A stretch of 34,651 nt of DNA, taken from positions 1 to 34,651 of the forward strand of contig JALERP010000144.1 of the NCBI GenBank assembly GCA_022764085.1, given 5' to 3'. The position numbers were made by a program, and so were the translations under genes. The DNA is from Prevotella sp. GTDB lineage: Bacteria > Bacteroidota > Bacteroidia > Bacteroidales > Bacteroidaceae. Position 1 is the stretch's first letter. Every line of letters starts with the position of its first letter. A model generated the notes under the pieces. The model was not told the DNA's origin. It saw nothing but the letters and a program-made list of their open reading frames with translations, and made no database searches. Of the stretch, positions 1-7,640 are shown one piece after another.

Positions 1-105
1 TTGTATGATTCGGTATTTCTCTTTTCATTGCCATCAGTTTTGATTTTATATTATTCCATGATTGATTGTCTTCATCAGATGGAAGGTGTTATAATCAGCC
101 TCCAA

Positions 106-225
106 TCACCGTTTGAAGCCCTCTGAAAAGTCAATGGTAAAGCGACGGCTCAGCAGCTCCCTGTCTCTTTCAGAAAGAGGCTGAAGAGCATTCCATCGTT
201 CCATTATTTGAGTTACTTTATCCAT
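106..225 (-). pseudogene. Possible remnant of a Fic-family gene start
   Basis: Reading the minus strand from an ATG at 225 gives a 39-residue frame that stops at 106. It begins MDKVTQIMERWNALQPLSER and continues to RRFTIDFS. This resembles the N-terminal lead-in of Fic/DOC proteins, where a stretch like LxPLSxxxxxxLxxxFTIDFxYNSNxIEGN is usual. The similarity stops just before the NSN-IEGN motif. I see no clean continuation in other frames, only stops within about 30 codons. There is no convincing promoter. I read it as a truncated, non-functional remnant, though a chance short frame is possible. Nothing else gene-like is visible in 1-390. Confidence 0.3.
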
Positions 226-390
226 GTGCTTTATATTAAACTCTTGCAGAAAAACACCTTAAAAGGTATATGTCATCTACCTTAAACGGCGATTCCTTGC
301 AATTTATTACACCTTATTATATTCGTTCATCTTGCGAATCAGAGGTACCTGTCACTAAGCCCTCTTGCCCCATAGCCTGGTCCCTCTCAA

Positions 391-534
391 GTGAAGGACG
401 CCCTGAAAGGGCAACCTGCTCATAGCCCAGGGCAGAGCGAAGCGGCACCCTGGGTAATGTAGTTCAACCCATTGCTCGCCCTGAACCAAAGGTCGCCGGC
501 TGAAAGGAAAGGCAAAGGGCAAAAGCGTATAACC
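391..534 (+). repeat. Left REP-like palindromic repeat flanking the RAYT gene
   Basis: This copy contains two perfect stems. GCCCT/AGGGC at 400-404 and 408-412 has a 3-nt loop. CCCAGGG/CCCTGGG at 426-432 and 448-454 encloses 15 nt. The distal part ends with AAGGGCAAAAGCGTATAAC around 515-533. The whole segment recurs in inverted orientation at about 1040-1152, on the other side of the transposase gene. Compact hairpin repeats flanking a RAYT gene are the hallmark of REP/BIME elements. Confidence 0.75.
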
Positions 535-556
535 CCGGGTATCATGAGGTAAACCG

Positions 557-1012
557 TCAATCCGTGAACACATATCTGTCATCATAATTTATTCCGTATA
601 ATTTTAAAAAACCAATATACTCATCCTGAAACGAATGCTTCGCATGATGTGCCTTTTGGTTCTTGATGTACTCCAACGTTTTGTTTACAACAGATTGACT
701 CACCGAAAATGCGCCATAACCACCTTGCCATTCAAATCGTTCATATCGTGCATTTGTCGATTTAATCCATCTGCTGCTGTTACGTTTCACTTCTTCGACA
801 ACATGGGAAATACTCTCGTTCTTGGATAGCAAGAAGAGGATGTGTACATGGTCTCCTGTTCCACCTGTTTGTATCACGCTGCATCCTGTGGTGTTGACCA
901 ATTGACCGATATAGGCATGGATGCGTGCCAAATCGTCCTCGCAAATGTGGGGACTGGTGGTTTTGATATGGAATATCAAATGGATGTATATTTTACTTAA
1001 TGACTGTGACAT
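557..1012 (-). CDS. REP-associated tyrosine transposase (IS200/Y1 HUH family)
   Basis: This 151-residue protein has the full length of small Y1 transposases of the IS200/RAYT type, which nick and rejoin single-stranded DNA at hairpins. The metal-binding HUH motif is H55-V-H57, within GDHVHILFLL. The likely nucleophile is Y115 in LEYIKNQKAHH, following the conserved WQGGYGAFSVSQS stretch. No TnpB accompanies it, which fits a RAYT rather than a complete IS605 element. It lies between two inverted copies of a palindromic repeat (391-534 and 1040-1152), its probable substrates. The frame is intact with an ATG start at 1012 and no clear Bacteroidetes promoter close by. The family call is firm from motifs; current activity is unknown. 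Confidence 0.9.
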   Translation of the reverse strand: MSQSLSKIYIHLIFHIKTTSPHICEDDLARIHAYIGQLVNTTGCSVIQTGGTGDHVHILFLLSKNESISHVVEEVKRNSSRWIKSTNARYERFEWQGGYGAFSVSQSVVNKTLEYIKNQKAHHAKHSFQDEYIGFLKLYGINYDDRYVFTD

Positions 1013-1039
1013 AAATTTTCTTTTTGGATTGTCAACTCG

Positions 1040-1152
1040 TGTTATATGCTTTTGCCCTTACAGGGCGATATTCAATCTATGTGTCCCTTTAACCCAGGGT
1101 GTCGCTTAGCTCTGCCCTGGGCTATGTGCAGGCTGCCCTTTCAGGGCGTTTC
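1040..1152 (-). repeat. Right REP-like palindromic repeat flanking the RAYT gene, inverted
   Basis: This is the inverted counterpart of the repeat at 391-534. Stems are GCCCT/AGGGC at 1054-1058 and 1062-1066, CCCAGGG/CCCTGGG at 1093-1099 and 1115-1121, and GCCCT/AGGGC at 1135-1139 and 1143-1147. Its reverse complement follows the left copy in order: the 3-nt-loop stem, then CATAGCCCAGGGCAGAGC, then the second stem, then AAGGGCAAAAGCATATAAC. Copies differ by scattered substitutions and small indels. Confidence 0.75.
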
Positions 1153-1322
1153 CTTACAGCCGAGAGCCAGGGCGTTTCCTTACAGCCGAGAGCCAAAGAG
1201 TTTTCTTGCAGCCGAAATCTATGGCGTTGCCTTGCTGCAGAAATCTATGGCGTTGCCTTGCTACCAAAATCTATGTTTTCTTGCTGCAGAAATCTATGGC
1301 GTTGCCTTGCAGCGAGATTCTG
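1144..1322. repeat. Degenerate 26-bp tandem repeat, seven units
   Basis: Units start at 1144, 1170, 1196, 1222, 1248, 1274 and 1297. All are 26 bp except the sixth, which is 23 bp. The first two are identical. Later units drift around a pattern beginning TGGCGTTGCCTTGCTGC and ending AAATCTA. The array begins inside the right REP copy (the AGGGC of its last hairpin) and ends 10 bp before the stop of the helicase gene. It could have grown from the REP edge by slippage. Short plus-strand frames across it are low-complexity products of the repeat, not genes. Confidence 0.85.
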
Positions 1323-1332
1323 GGCGTTAACA

Positions 1333-4300
1333 TCAAAATACCCCATTGCAGTAGTCCTCCGTGGGGACATCTATATACCCTCCCTTGGCGCGCACAAAGT
1401 CGAGAAGATTGGAGAAGGTGATGTTCATATTTAGCAACACGGGATTGCCTATGAGAATGAGATTCAGACGGGCACGGGTGAGTGCCACGTTCAACTTGCG
1501 GTCGATTATCATGCCGTCCTCCTCAAACACGTCGTTGGTGAGGAAATTAAGCTGGTAGGGCTGCTGGATGGTGAAACCATAGATGATGAAGTCGCGCTGA
1601 CTGCCTTGATAACGCTCCACGGTGTCTATCGTGATGTCGTGTAGGCAGGGAATGCCATATCTGTCTATCTCGTTGCGCACGGTTGATATCTGATTGCGGT
1701 AAGGCACTATCACCCCCACAGTCTTGTCTTTATCAAAGTCATCTGACGACAATTCGTATATTGCCAGAACCGTGGAGGCAATCATCCGCGCCTCGGTCTT
1801 GTTGGTCTTTGCCGAAGGAGACAACACATGCGGTCGAGCCGCCACAAAGGCTATGCGGTGGGTGGTGAGCATGGTGATGATACTGTTGGCAGAGTCCTTG
1901 CGCACGGTGGGGAGCGTCTGATGTTCGAGCGGTACGATATCGAGTTTGTTGCCATAGAAGGCCTGGTTGGGAAATTCGGCAATGTCCCTGTGCATTCGCC
2001 CTTGTTTGGTGAGCATATACACGTATCTCTCGTCATACCCCTTATCAGTCTTGAATTGCACCAACAATCGCTCAAACAACGACAAGCGGCAATCCCTCAG
2101 GTTGATGCCGATGAGTTCGGGTTCACTTACTGCCGATTCCTCCACCGTCTGCTGCACCACTGCGGGCAATTGCTTGTGGTCGCCGATAAGTACGAACTTT
2201 TCTATCTGGCATCTCTTGTCCTTTTGCGCACTGAAGAGTCCTATCAGATGAGGTTCGAGAATCTGCGAAGACTCATCCACGATGGCAAGACTGAAATGCT
2301 TTATTCCCAACAACGAGATGTTGGCATTGAGCGATGCCGTCGTTCCACAGAACACCCTTGTCGCTTGTATCATCTTCATCACCGCATTGGCGCTATTGAG
2401 CTTCTTCGACTTTACACTGAGCATATAGTCGAGATATTCCTTAGAGCACGAGAGTTCCGACCCTAAGCGTATGAAATCAAAATCCGGATTCTCCTGCCTT
2501 ATCTCCACCAGTTTGCTGCATATCTCATCCACCGCCCTGTTGGTGTATGACAGAAGCAACACGTTGGTGCCCTCCTCCAGCAATTCCTCCTTGAGCAGGT
2601 TCACCAGTCCGTAGGATGTCTTGCCTGTGCCAGGAGGACCGATAATGAGGAATATGTCCTTGGCCTGCTTGGCGTGTTCCACAAGGGTATTGAAGGCACC
2701 GTATTCCCCTTTGCGGTGGATGGAAGTATCGCATATAGGCTCACGCTGCGAGAGTATGAGGTCGCGGCGTGACTTCGGTGCCGAGAGGAAAGAATGCATA
2801 GCAGTGTACAGCGATCCGGTCATCGACTCAAGCATGTCGTGCTCAATTGCCCAAAGCGTGCCTTCGGGCTTGTTCTCTACAGTTCCCTTGTCCGTCTGAC
2901 TGTTACGTAATTTCAACTCAATTTCATCCTCACGAATATCCACGATAGTTGCCCTATGCACCATCTGTGCGCATGCATTGGGAATCCTTGTCTTCTTGTC
3001 GTAATTATATGGATAGAGAATGACGATATCTCCTATACGGAAGTTCGTGGTATCGGCGGATTGCGGTTCATTAAACTTAAGCACCACCCCGCTTATCGCG
3101 GCACTGCCCTCGTCGTCATAACGGAATTCCGTCACAGTCAAGCCGTCGTATATATTTCCCGCCGTCTTCTTGTCTTCAAGAGTATCATTCCATATCGACG
3201 CGAATCCTGAGTCTTCCTTCTGCTTGTTTCCCACTTTCGACAACAGCTGTTCGTTTTCGAGGAAACGCAGGAACCGCAGGTAATACGAGCGTTCCAATGG
3301 GGTGGCAGAATAGATGGGCGCAAGCAATGCCGACAGTTGGGGCTTGACGTAGTTTTCCCACAGGCGCCCCGATATGTTTTTCTGGTTCAACTTGTCCGGC
3401 GTAAATGTCGTCAGTATGTCCAGTCCCTCCTTGGCATAGAATATCTCGCTCCATGCTATCAGGTTGCGCATCCTTATCGCCCTGAGCAGCAACGTCTGGT
3501 CGTTTGCCAAGAGCACCAGTCCTGCCGAGTATTTGGAATAAAGGAGCATGATATGTCTCAGTTCCTCGGCATATTTCCCGAACTCATAATTGAACAATGC
3601 GCGATACAGTATCAGCTGCACCTTATGCGACTCCCTTATCACGGGGATATCAGGATTGCTGCCAGGTGATTTAAACGGAACAAATTCTCCCTTGCCCGAT
3701 TTCTGCTCTATGATGGTCACGTCCCTGCCCTTTTGACACAAGAAGTCGAGACGTCCTTGTATTCCCAACACCTCACTGAAGAACGAGGGTTCGAGGACGA
3801 CGTCCTCCTTGCAGTATTGCCCGATAGATTTCGGAAGGTCGGTGCCTATCAGTTTCTCGATGTTGCGCTTCTGAACCTGCGCGTCTTGCTTAAACTGCAC
3901 GAAATTATCAATCAGTTCCTGACAAGATATCATGCTCAGTGCATTCTTGTTGACAAACTCCTTGATACTGCTCTCAAAGGGGATAACCCTGCCATGCACA
4001 GTGTCGTCGAGAAATTGTCCTGAAAGATTACCAAGGAATATTGCCCGATTATTCACATTGGGCTTAATCTTGTTGATGAGATTCACGAAAGGCGACTCGG
4101 CGTACGTCTCAAAGCAACTGGCTATCGTGGTGATGTTCACGAGGAAATCGGGTTCGAGAATAATAAGTTCCGGCATGACTGTCTCGCCGCGCTCATCCAT
4201 ACGTATTCTGACGAGGTTCATCTGCGCGCCTTCCCACAGCACCGTCTTCAGATACGACCAGTCGGCCTTGCCATCGAGCGTCAATATCCTGTTGTCCTTG

Positions 4301-4887
4301 CCATAGCATATCTTGAGGGTGGTGTTGTTCTCTTCCTCCGTTGCCCAGATGAAATTGTCATCCCATCGCGCCACCACCACTCGCAGCACATTCTCACTGA
4401 ATTTGCCCCATGTATTTTTCCTGTCGGCCTTGGGGAAATGGCTCTTCAGACTTTCGGGAATCTCCTCCTTGCCACAAACCCAGTACACCAGCAATGCCGT
4501 AGCCTTAATATTGTGGGGGAAGATCCGTTCGAGTTCGTCATCTGACAGTTCCCGGTCACTGTTAGGCATTGGGAATATGTCCCTGCGCGCCATCTGTATG
4601 AGGTTGGCTATTGTATATGGAATCTGATATTCCTTGACACAGAAATCCACCTTGGAGAAGAACCCCACAAAGGCAATCGGACAATTGGCGATTGCCTGTT
4701 CCACCGCACGTCGGAACACACCTCTTAGTATGTCATACCTTTCTTCGGTTGACATACCCTCAGCACAAGCACCCTCCAACTGTGTGTAGAGTGCAGACGC
4801 AGATTCCACTATAACATACTTGCCCCTGCCGGTGTTCTTCTCCCTGCCGTCGGCATCAGCACGCTTTCGGCCATATGGTGATAGCAT
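1333..4887 (-). CDS. Dna2-like PD-(D/E)XK nuclease fused to superfamily 1 helicase
   Basis: This is a large cytoplasmic protein of about 1184 residues. The N-terminal 350 residues are not recognised. A PD-(D/E)XK nuclease domain of the Cas4/RecB type follows around 365-405, with QGRLDFL and IIEQKSGKG supplying the D...ExK core. The C-terminal half is an SF1 helicase of the Dna2/Upf1 type. It has Walker A GPPGTGKTS near 751, Walker B VDESSQ near 872, GDHKQLPA near 901, ERYQGSQ near 1091 and NVALTRAR near 1134. Such nuclease-helicases process DNA ends and flaps; the exact role here is inferred. The ATG at 4887 is preferred; a TTG two codons upstream directly abuts the nitroreductase stop. It lies 6 bp after that gene, so co-transcription is likely. 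Confidence 0.85.
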   Translation of the reverse strand: MLSPYGRKRADADGREKNTGRGKYVIVESASALYTQLEGACAEGMSTEERYDILRGVFRRAVEQAIANCPIAFVGFFSKVDFCVKEYQIPYTIANLIQMARRDIFPMPNSDRELSDDELERIFPHNIKATALLVYWVCGKEEIPESLKSHFPKADRKNTWGKFSENVLRVVVARWDDNFIWATEEENNTTLKICYGKDNRILTLDGKADWSYLKTVLWEGAQMNLVRIRMDERGETVMPELIILEPDFLVNITTIASCFETYAESPFVNLINKIKPNVNNRAIFLGNLSGQFLDDTVHGRVIPFESSIKEFVNKNALSMISCQELIDNFVQFKQDAQVQKRNIEKLIGTDLPKSIGQYCKEDVVLEPSFFSEVLGIQGRLDFLCQKGRDVTIIEQKSGKGEFVPFKSPGSNPDIPVIRESHKVQLILYRALFNYEFGKYAEELRHIMLLYSKYSAGLVLLANDQTLLLRAIRMRNLIAWSEIFYAKEGLDILTTFTPDKLNQKNISGRLWENYVKPQLSALLAPIYSATPLERSYYLRFLRFLENEQLLSKVGNKQKEDSGFASIWNDTLEDKKTAGNIYDGLTVTEFRYDDEGSAAISGVVLKFNEPQSADTTNFRIGDIVILYPYNYDKKTRIPNACAQMVHRATIVDIREDEIELKLRNSQTDKGTVENKPEGTLWAIEHDMLESMTGSLYTAMHSFLSAPKSRRDLILSQREPICDTSIHRKGEYGAFNTLVEHAKQAKDIFLIIGPPGTGKTSYGLVNLLKEELLEEGTNVLLLSYTNRAVDEICSKLVEIRQENPDFDFIRLGSELSCSKEYLDYMLSVKSKKLNSANAVMKMIQATRVFCGTTASLNANISLLGIKHFSLAIVDESSQILEPHLIGLFSAQKDKRCQIEKFVLIGDHKQLPAVVQQTVEESAVSEPELIGINLRDCRLSLFERLLVQFKTDKGYDERYVYMLTKQGRMHRDIAEFPNQAFYGNKLDIVPLEHQTLPTVRKDSANSIITMLTTHRIAFVAARPHVLSPSAKTNKTEARMIASTVLAIYELSSDDFDKDKTVGVIVPYRNQISTVRNEIDRYGIPCLHDITIDTVERYQGSQRDFIIYGFTIQQPYQLNFLTNDVFEEDGMIIDRKLNVALTRARLNLILIGNPVLLNMNITFSNLLDFVRAKGGYIDVPTEDYCNGVF

Positions 4888-4893
4888 GTTCAA

Positions 4894-5577
4894 TTATTTC
4901 TCGTAGCCTACGGGGTGATTGACAAGGAGAGTTTTGTTTTCGTCGAGATGCAGTTCCTTGGCAAGTGTCTCCTTGTCCATAGTCATTCTCGGCACGGTGG
5001 CAAGACCGAGGGCAGTGCATGCCAGGCAAATGTTCTGCGATACGTATCCGGCATCTATAGCCCCCATCACTTCGGCACCTTTGGCACGGTCTCCGAATTT
5101 TGTGCGGTCGCTGACAAGCACAAGACTGACTGGTGCAACGGCAACAGCCTCCTGGCGTCCGGCAGCAGCAGTGCGCAAGTCCTTGTCGCTCACCTTCTGC
5201 AACGAGTTGCCATCCGGAACATATAGCCATGCCCCATCCTTGGTGCATACATATACGAGGATGTCCTGCGCATTGATGGCAGACGGAGCTGTTATCTTCT
5301 TCGTGTCGGGACGATTGATGCCGCAGGCAGCCCAAAGGAGTTCGGAGAGGTCGGCATCAGAAACGGCCTTGTCGCTGAAGTCGCGCACGGAATGACGCTG
5401 CTGCAGTGATTCCATAAGAGTCATCTTGGCACTCTTGGTGGGAGCCGGCAATGAGCGTGTGTCACTTGCATTAGCATTTTGGCAACTTGTGGTTGCGATA
5501 CTTGTTGCTGCCACGACAGCCACTGCCACGAAAGACATGGCAGTGAAGATTGATGTTTTCTTGAAGTTCATATTCAT
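4894..5577 (-). CDS. Nitroreductase-family lipoprotein
   Basis: This 227-residue protein has an N-terminal signal ending in a lipobox-like ATTSC, with the acceptor at C32, so it is probably exported and lipid-anchored. The mature part matches the nitroreductase/SagB-ThcOx fold. It has QQRHSVRDFSDKAVS near 60-75, the usual FMN-phosphate binding region, a central AIDAGYVSQNICLACTALGL helix near 170-190, and a short C-terminal segment ending NHPVGYEK. These enzymes use FMN and NAD(P)H to reduce or oxidise small molecules; the substrate is unknown. An exported lipoprotein form is common in Bacteroidetes. It lies 17 bp after the PL9 gene and 6 bp before the helicase, in one apparent transcription unit whose members share no obvious pathway. 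Confidence 0.8.
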   Translation of the reverse strand: MNMNFKKTSIFTAMSFVAVAVVAATSIATTSCQNANASDTRSLPAPTKSAKMTLMESLQQRHSVRDFSDKAVSDADLSELLWAACGINRPDTKKITAPSAINAQDILVYVCTKDGAWLYVPDGNSLQKVSDKDLRTAAAGRQEAVAVAPVSLVLVSDRTKFGDRAKGAEVMGAIDAGYVSQNICLACTALGLATVPRMTMDKETLAKELHLDENKTLLVNHPVGYEK

Positions 5578-5594
5578 AAATCGATTTTAAAGTT

Positions 5595-6941
5595 TTAATG
5601 TGTGCCCCATCCCATCTTGCGCTCTTCAAGTATGCCGCCCTTCTTGCCGCGCAGGAAGTCTATCTGCGGCAAACGTCCGTCGGGCTGTCGCTTGGTGAAG
5701 AGCAGCGACGGGTCGGTGCTCTCAAACAGGCTCCCTGTCACTTCTATCGACGTCTCCTCCGGGGCAAACGAATTGTTGGAGAGCCTGCCCTTGTCGGCAT
5801 CGTAGTTGACGAGATGACCGCCGTTCTTTGCGTCGGTGAATGTCCAAGACACATTATTTAATAATATATGCCCGTAGCCCGCCACGTCAATGGCCTCGTA
5901 GGTGTTTTTCCTGTTCACCATGTTATAGTTCGAGCGGTTTTTCCATGAGGTGTTGTTCTCCCACCTGCTGCCCGCCAGATGGTGGTTGGAGTAGAAGCCG
6001 TGGGCCTTGTTCTGATAAGCCACTGAGTGGTGGATGTAATGCGACGGACACACGTCGGGACACTTGGTCTTGCCTTTGTTCATGCCCCATCCTCCTGCCT
6101 TGAATCCGTTTCCGTCTCCCGCACTGACGAATGTCTCCATATCCTCGGGATTGGATGTCGGGCAATATCCGTTGTAGAAAGCCATGCAGTTGTCAATCTC
6201 CACTGGGGCGGCACACGAGATGAGGTCGAAACCATCGTCGGAATTGCGCCATGCCCTGCATCTTCTGAACACATTACCCACCTCGAAAGTGTCGAACACG
6301 TGGCAACCGAATCCATCCACATTGCCGCCGTAGGGACCCTCGGAGTAATCGTCGTAGTTGTTGTATGCGTCGCAATCCACCACAAGGTTATGCGAGCCGC
6401 GCTTCTGGTAATATCCTATAGCCATACCGTCGTGCATGGCGATGTCTTCGATGATGCAATACGAACCCTTGCGTGCACTGACACACTCTGACTGTGTGTG
6501 TCCCTTGATGCGCACCGGCACGCCGACAATGTCGAAGTTGCGCAGGTGCAGGTAGTCAGCCCCGAGATAAAACGCTCCGAAGCGGTATTTGCCGTCGAGC
6601 ATAAGTGCCGAGAAATCAAACACTGGCCGCTCTCCTGGATAACCCATATAGCAAGTGCGCCTGCTGGCGGTGCCCGCCTTTTCGAGTGCAAACACGTAGG
6701 CATACCTTCCCTCGTATTTCATCACCTGCTCATCGGTTATTCTGTAAGTTCCGCCACGGAAATAAACCGTGTCTCCACCTTCCGACATCCGATAAGCCGC
6801 TGGCAGAGTGGCCAACGGGGCGTCAATACTTCCCGATGCTGCATCATTACCCTGTGGCGCGACATATATCACCTTTGCATCTGCCGGAGCGAATACCGTC
6901 AGCAGCGATGCCACAATTCCAATAACCTTTCTTTTTAGCAT
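5595..6941 (-). CDS. Pectate lyase, polysaccharide lyase family 9-like
   Basis: This 448-residue protein has a cleavable signal peptide ending near APADA (residue 22) and no lipobox, so it is probably periplasmic or secreted. The rest is a right-handed parallel beta-helix rich in asparagine ladders. It carries the PL9 signature. D209 in GGNVDGFG and D235, D236 and D239 in WRNSDDGFDL match the calcium cluster of Pel9A-type lyases. K281 in GNGFKAGGWG matches the catalytic lysine. Such enzymes cleave polygalacturonate by beta-elimination. Its position next to the PUL and the shared minus orientation suggest it belongs to the same pectin programme, but the toxin-antitoxin pair separates them. No promoter is evident in the 48 bp upstream. 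Confidence 0.87.
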   Translation of the reverse strand: MLKRKVIGIVASLLTVFAPADAKVIYVAPQGNDAASGSIDAPLATLPAAYRMSEGGDTVYFRGGTYRITDEQVMKYEGRYAYVFALEKAGTASRRTCYMGYPGERPVFDFSALMLDGKYRFGAFYLGADYLHLRNFDIVGVPVRIKGHTQSECVSARKGSYCIIEDIAMHDGMAIGYYQKRGSHNLVVDCDAYNNYDDYSEGPYGGNVDGFGCHVFDTFEVGNVFRRCRAWRNSDDGFDLISCAAPVEIDNCMAFYNGYCPTSNPEDMETFVSAGDGNGFKAGGWGMNKGKTKCPDVCPSHYIHHSVAYQNKAHGFYSNHHLAGSRWENNTSWKNRSNYNMVNRKNTYEAIDVAGYGHILLNNVSWTFTDAKNGGHLVNYDADKGRLSNNSFAPEETSIEVTGSLFESTDPSLLFTKRQPDGRLPQIDFLRGKKGGILEERKMGWGTH

Positions 6942-6989
6942 AATTTACACGGTAAAATTGTTTTGAGTACAAAAAAACATCAAGAAGAA

Positions 6990-7271
6990 TTATTTAAACA
7001 AGTCTGAATGAGTACCAGTAGAAACCATTAGTAGGACGAAAACATTATCATATTGCTCCCATACTAAAAGCCAATCTGGTTCAAGATGACACTCCCATAC
7101 ATTATTACCCTTATAGCCCTTCAATTTATGAGGGTTATAAGATTGTGGCAATACCCCTTCACTCTCCAAAAGCAGCATAGCTTTATGTAATTTGGAGATG
7201 TCGTATCCACGTGATATGCATTTTTTCACAGCTTTGTCAAAACGACGTGTAGTATTGATTTTGTATTTCAT
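6990..7271 (-). CDS. YafQ-family mRNA interferase toxin (RelE superfamily)
   Basis: This 93-residue protein has the length and motifs of YafQ toxins, ribosome-dependent ribonucleases that cut mRNA during translation. The catalytic set is visible: H48 in PHKLKGYKG, H62 and D66 in ECHLEPDWLLVW, and H88 in the C-terminal GTHSDLF. No catalytic residue appears lost, so it should be active when free. Its ATG overlaps the antitoxin stop by 4 nt (ATGA type), giving translational coupling. It ends 48 bp before the PL9 start on the same strand, so read-through into PL9 is possible. Confidence 0.92.
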   Translation of the reverse strand: MKYKINTTRRFDKAVKKCISRGYDISKLHKAMLLLESEGVLPQSYNPHKLKGYKGNNVWECHLEPDWLLVWEQYDNVFVLLMVSTGTHSDLFK

Positions 7272-7498
7272 TCTGATAATATCGCCTTGAAATAATCGTC
7301 AACACTGTTCCATTGCTTAACCTTGCCTTTATGAGCTTCCTCAAGAGCAAGGTCAACCTCAGTCTTGCTTTTTTTCACTCTGATATTTGTTATGCCGCTA
7401 ACCCTTTTTAAGAGTCGGCTAATATCTTTCGCCACTGACAGGTCTGATACATTTATTGTTATCTCAGCCGGCCTTTGTATTGTTGTTACTGTTGCCAT
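7268..7498 (-). CDS. Antitoxin of the YafQ-type toxin
   Basis: This 76-residue protein is encoded directly upstream of the toxin with a 4-nt overlap. The N-terminal half (TITINVSDLSVAKDISRLL) looks like a small beta-helix dimerisation segment. The C-terminal half is charged and ends SVDDYFKAILSE, the kind of tail that wraps RelE-fold toxins. I cannot assign it to the DinJ/RelB ribbon-helix-helix family with confidence. It resembles small Bacteroidetes antitoxins seen with YafQ/RelE toxins. A well-formed promoter at 7525-7556 serves the pair, and autorepression there is the usual arrangement. Confidence 0.85.
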   Translation of the reverse strand: MATVTTIQRPAEITINVSDLSVAKDISRLLKRVSGITNIRVKKSKTEVDLALEEAHKGKVKQWNSVDDYFKAILSE

Positions 7499-7524
7499 AA
7501 CTATATAAATTGATGAATCTGCCG

Positions 7525-7556
7525 CAAAAGTAATAATAAAAATCTAATTCTCCAAA
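7525..7556 (-). promoter_or_regulatory. Promoter of the toxin-antitoxin pair
   Basis: On the minus strand TTTG (7556 to 7553) is followed after 20 nt by TACTTTTG (7532 to 7525). This fits the Bacteroidetes primary-sigma consensus TTTG, about 19-21 nt, TAnnTTTG. The antitoxin ATG lies 26 nt downstream. Confidence 0.75.
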
Positions 7557-7581
7557 CATTTCCACACTTTTCTGTAAAAAC

Positions 7582-7624
7582 AAGTCCTCTAAATCTCATA
7601 AAGAACATGCGATTTAGAGGACTT
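7582..7624 (-). terminator. Rho-independent terminator at the end of the PUL operon
   Basis: Perfect 14-bp arms AAGTCCTCTAAATC (7582-7595) and its complement (7611-7624) enclose a 15-nt loop. On the minus strand the hairpin follows the PL1 stop by 16 nt and is followed by a T-rich GTTTTTAC. It therefore works as a terminator for the PUL. The same arm core and loop size recur at 31121-31164 and 31177-31213, so it also belongs to a dispersed repeat family. Confidence 0.8.
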
Positions 7625-7640
7625 TGCAATTAAGAGGGAA

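Noticed and set aside
355..585. 76-codon minus-strand frame over the left REP repeat
   Set aside because: It consists mostly of translated hairpin sequence and lacks any protein-like pattern.
557..1012. Complete IS605 element
   Set aside because: No tnpB is present, and the flanking hairpins and protein motifs fit a RAYT better.
1144..1322. The direct-repeat array considered as a CRISPR
   Set aside because: Units follow each other with no unique spacers and the copies drift, so it is a plain tandem repeat.
1046..1434. Overlapping plus-strand frames across the REP and 26-bp repeats
   Set aside because: The translations are repetitive products of the tandem array and run into the antisense of the helicase gene.
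1333..4887. Cas4-like nuclease motif considered as part of a CRISPR-Cas locus
   Set aside because: No other cas gene or array is present; the domain is fused to a Dna2-type helicase as in general DNA-processing enzymes.
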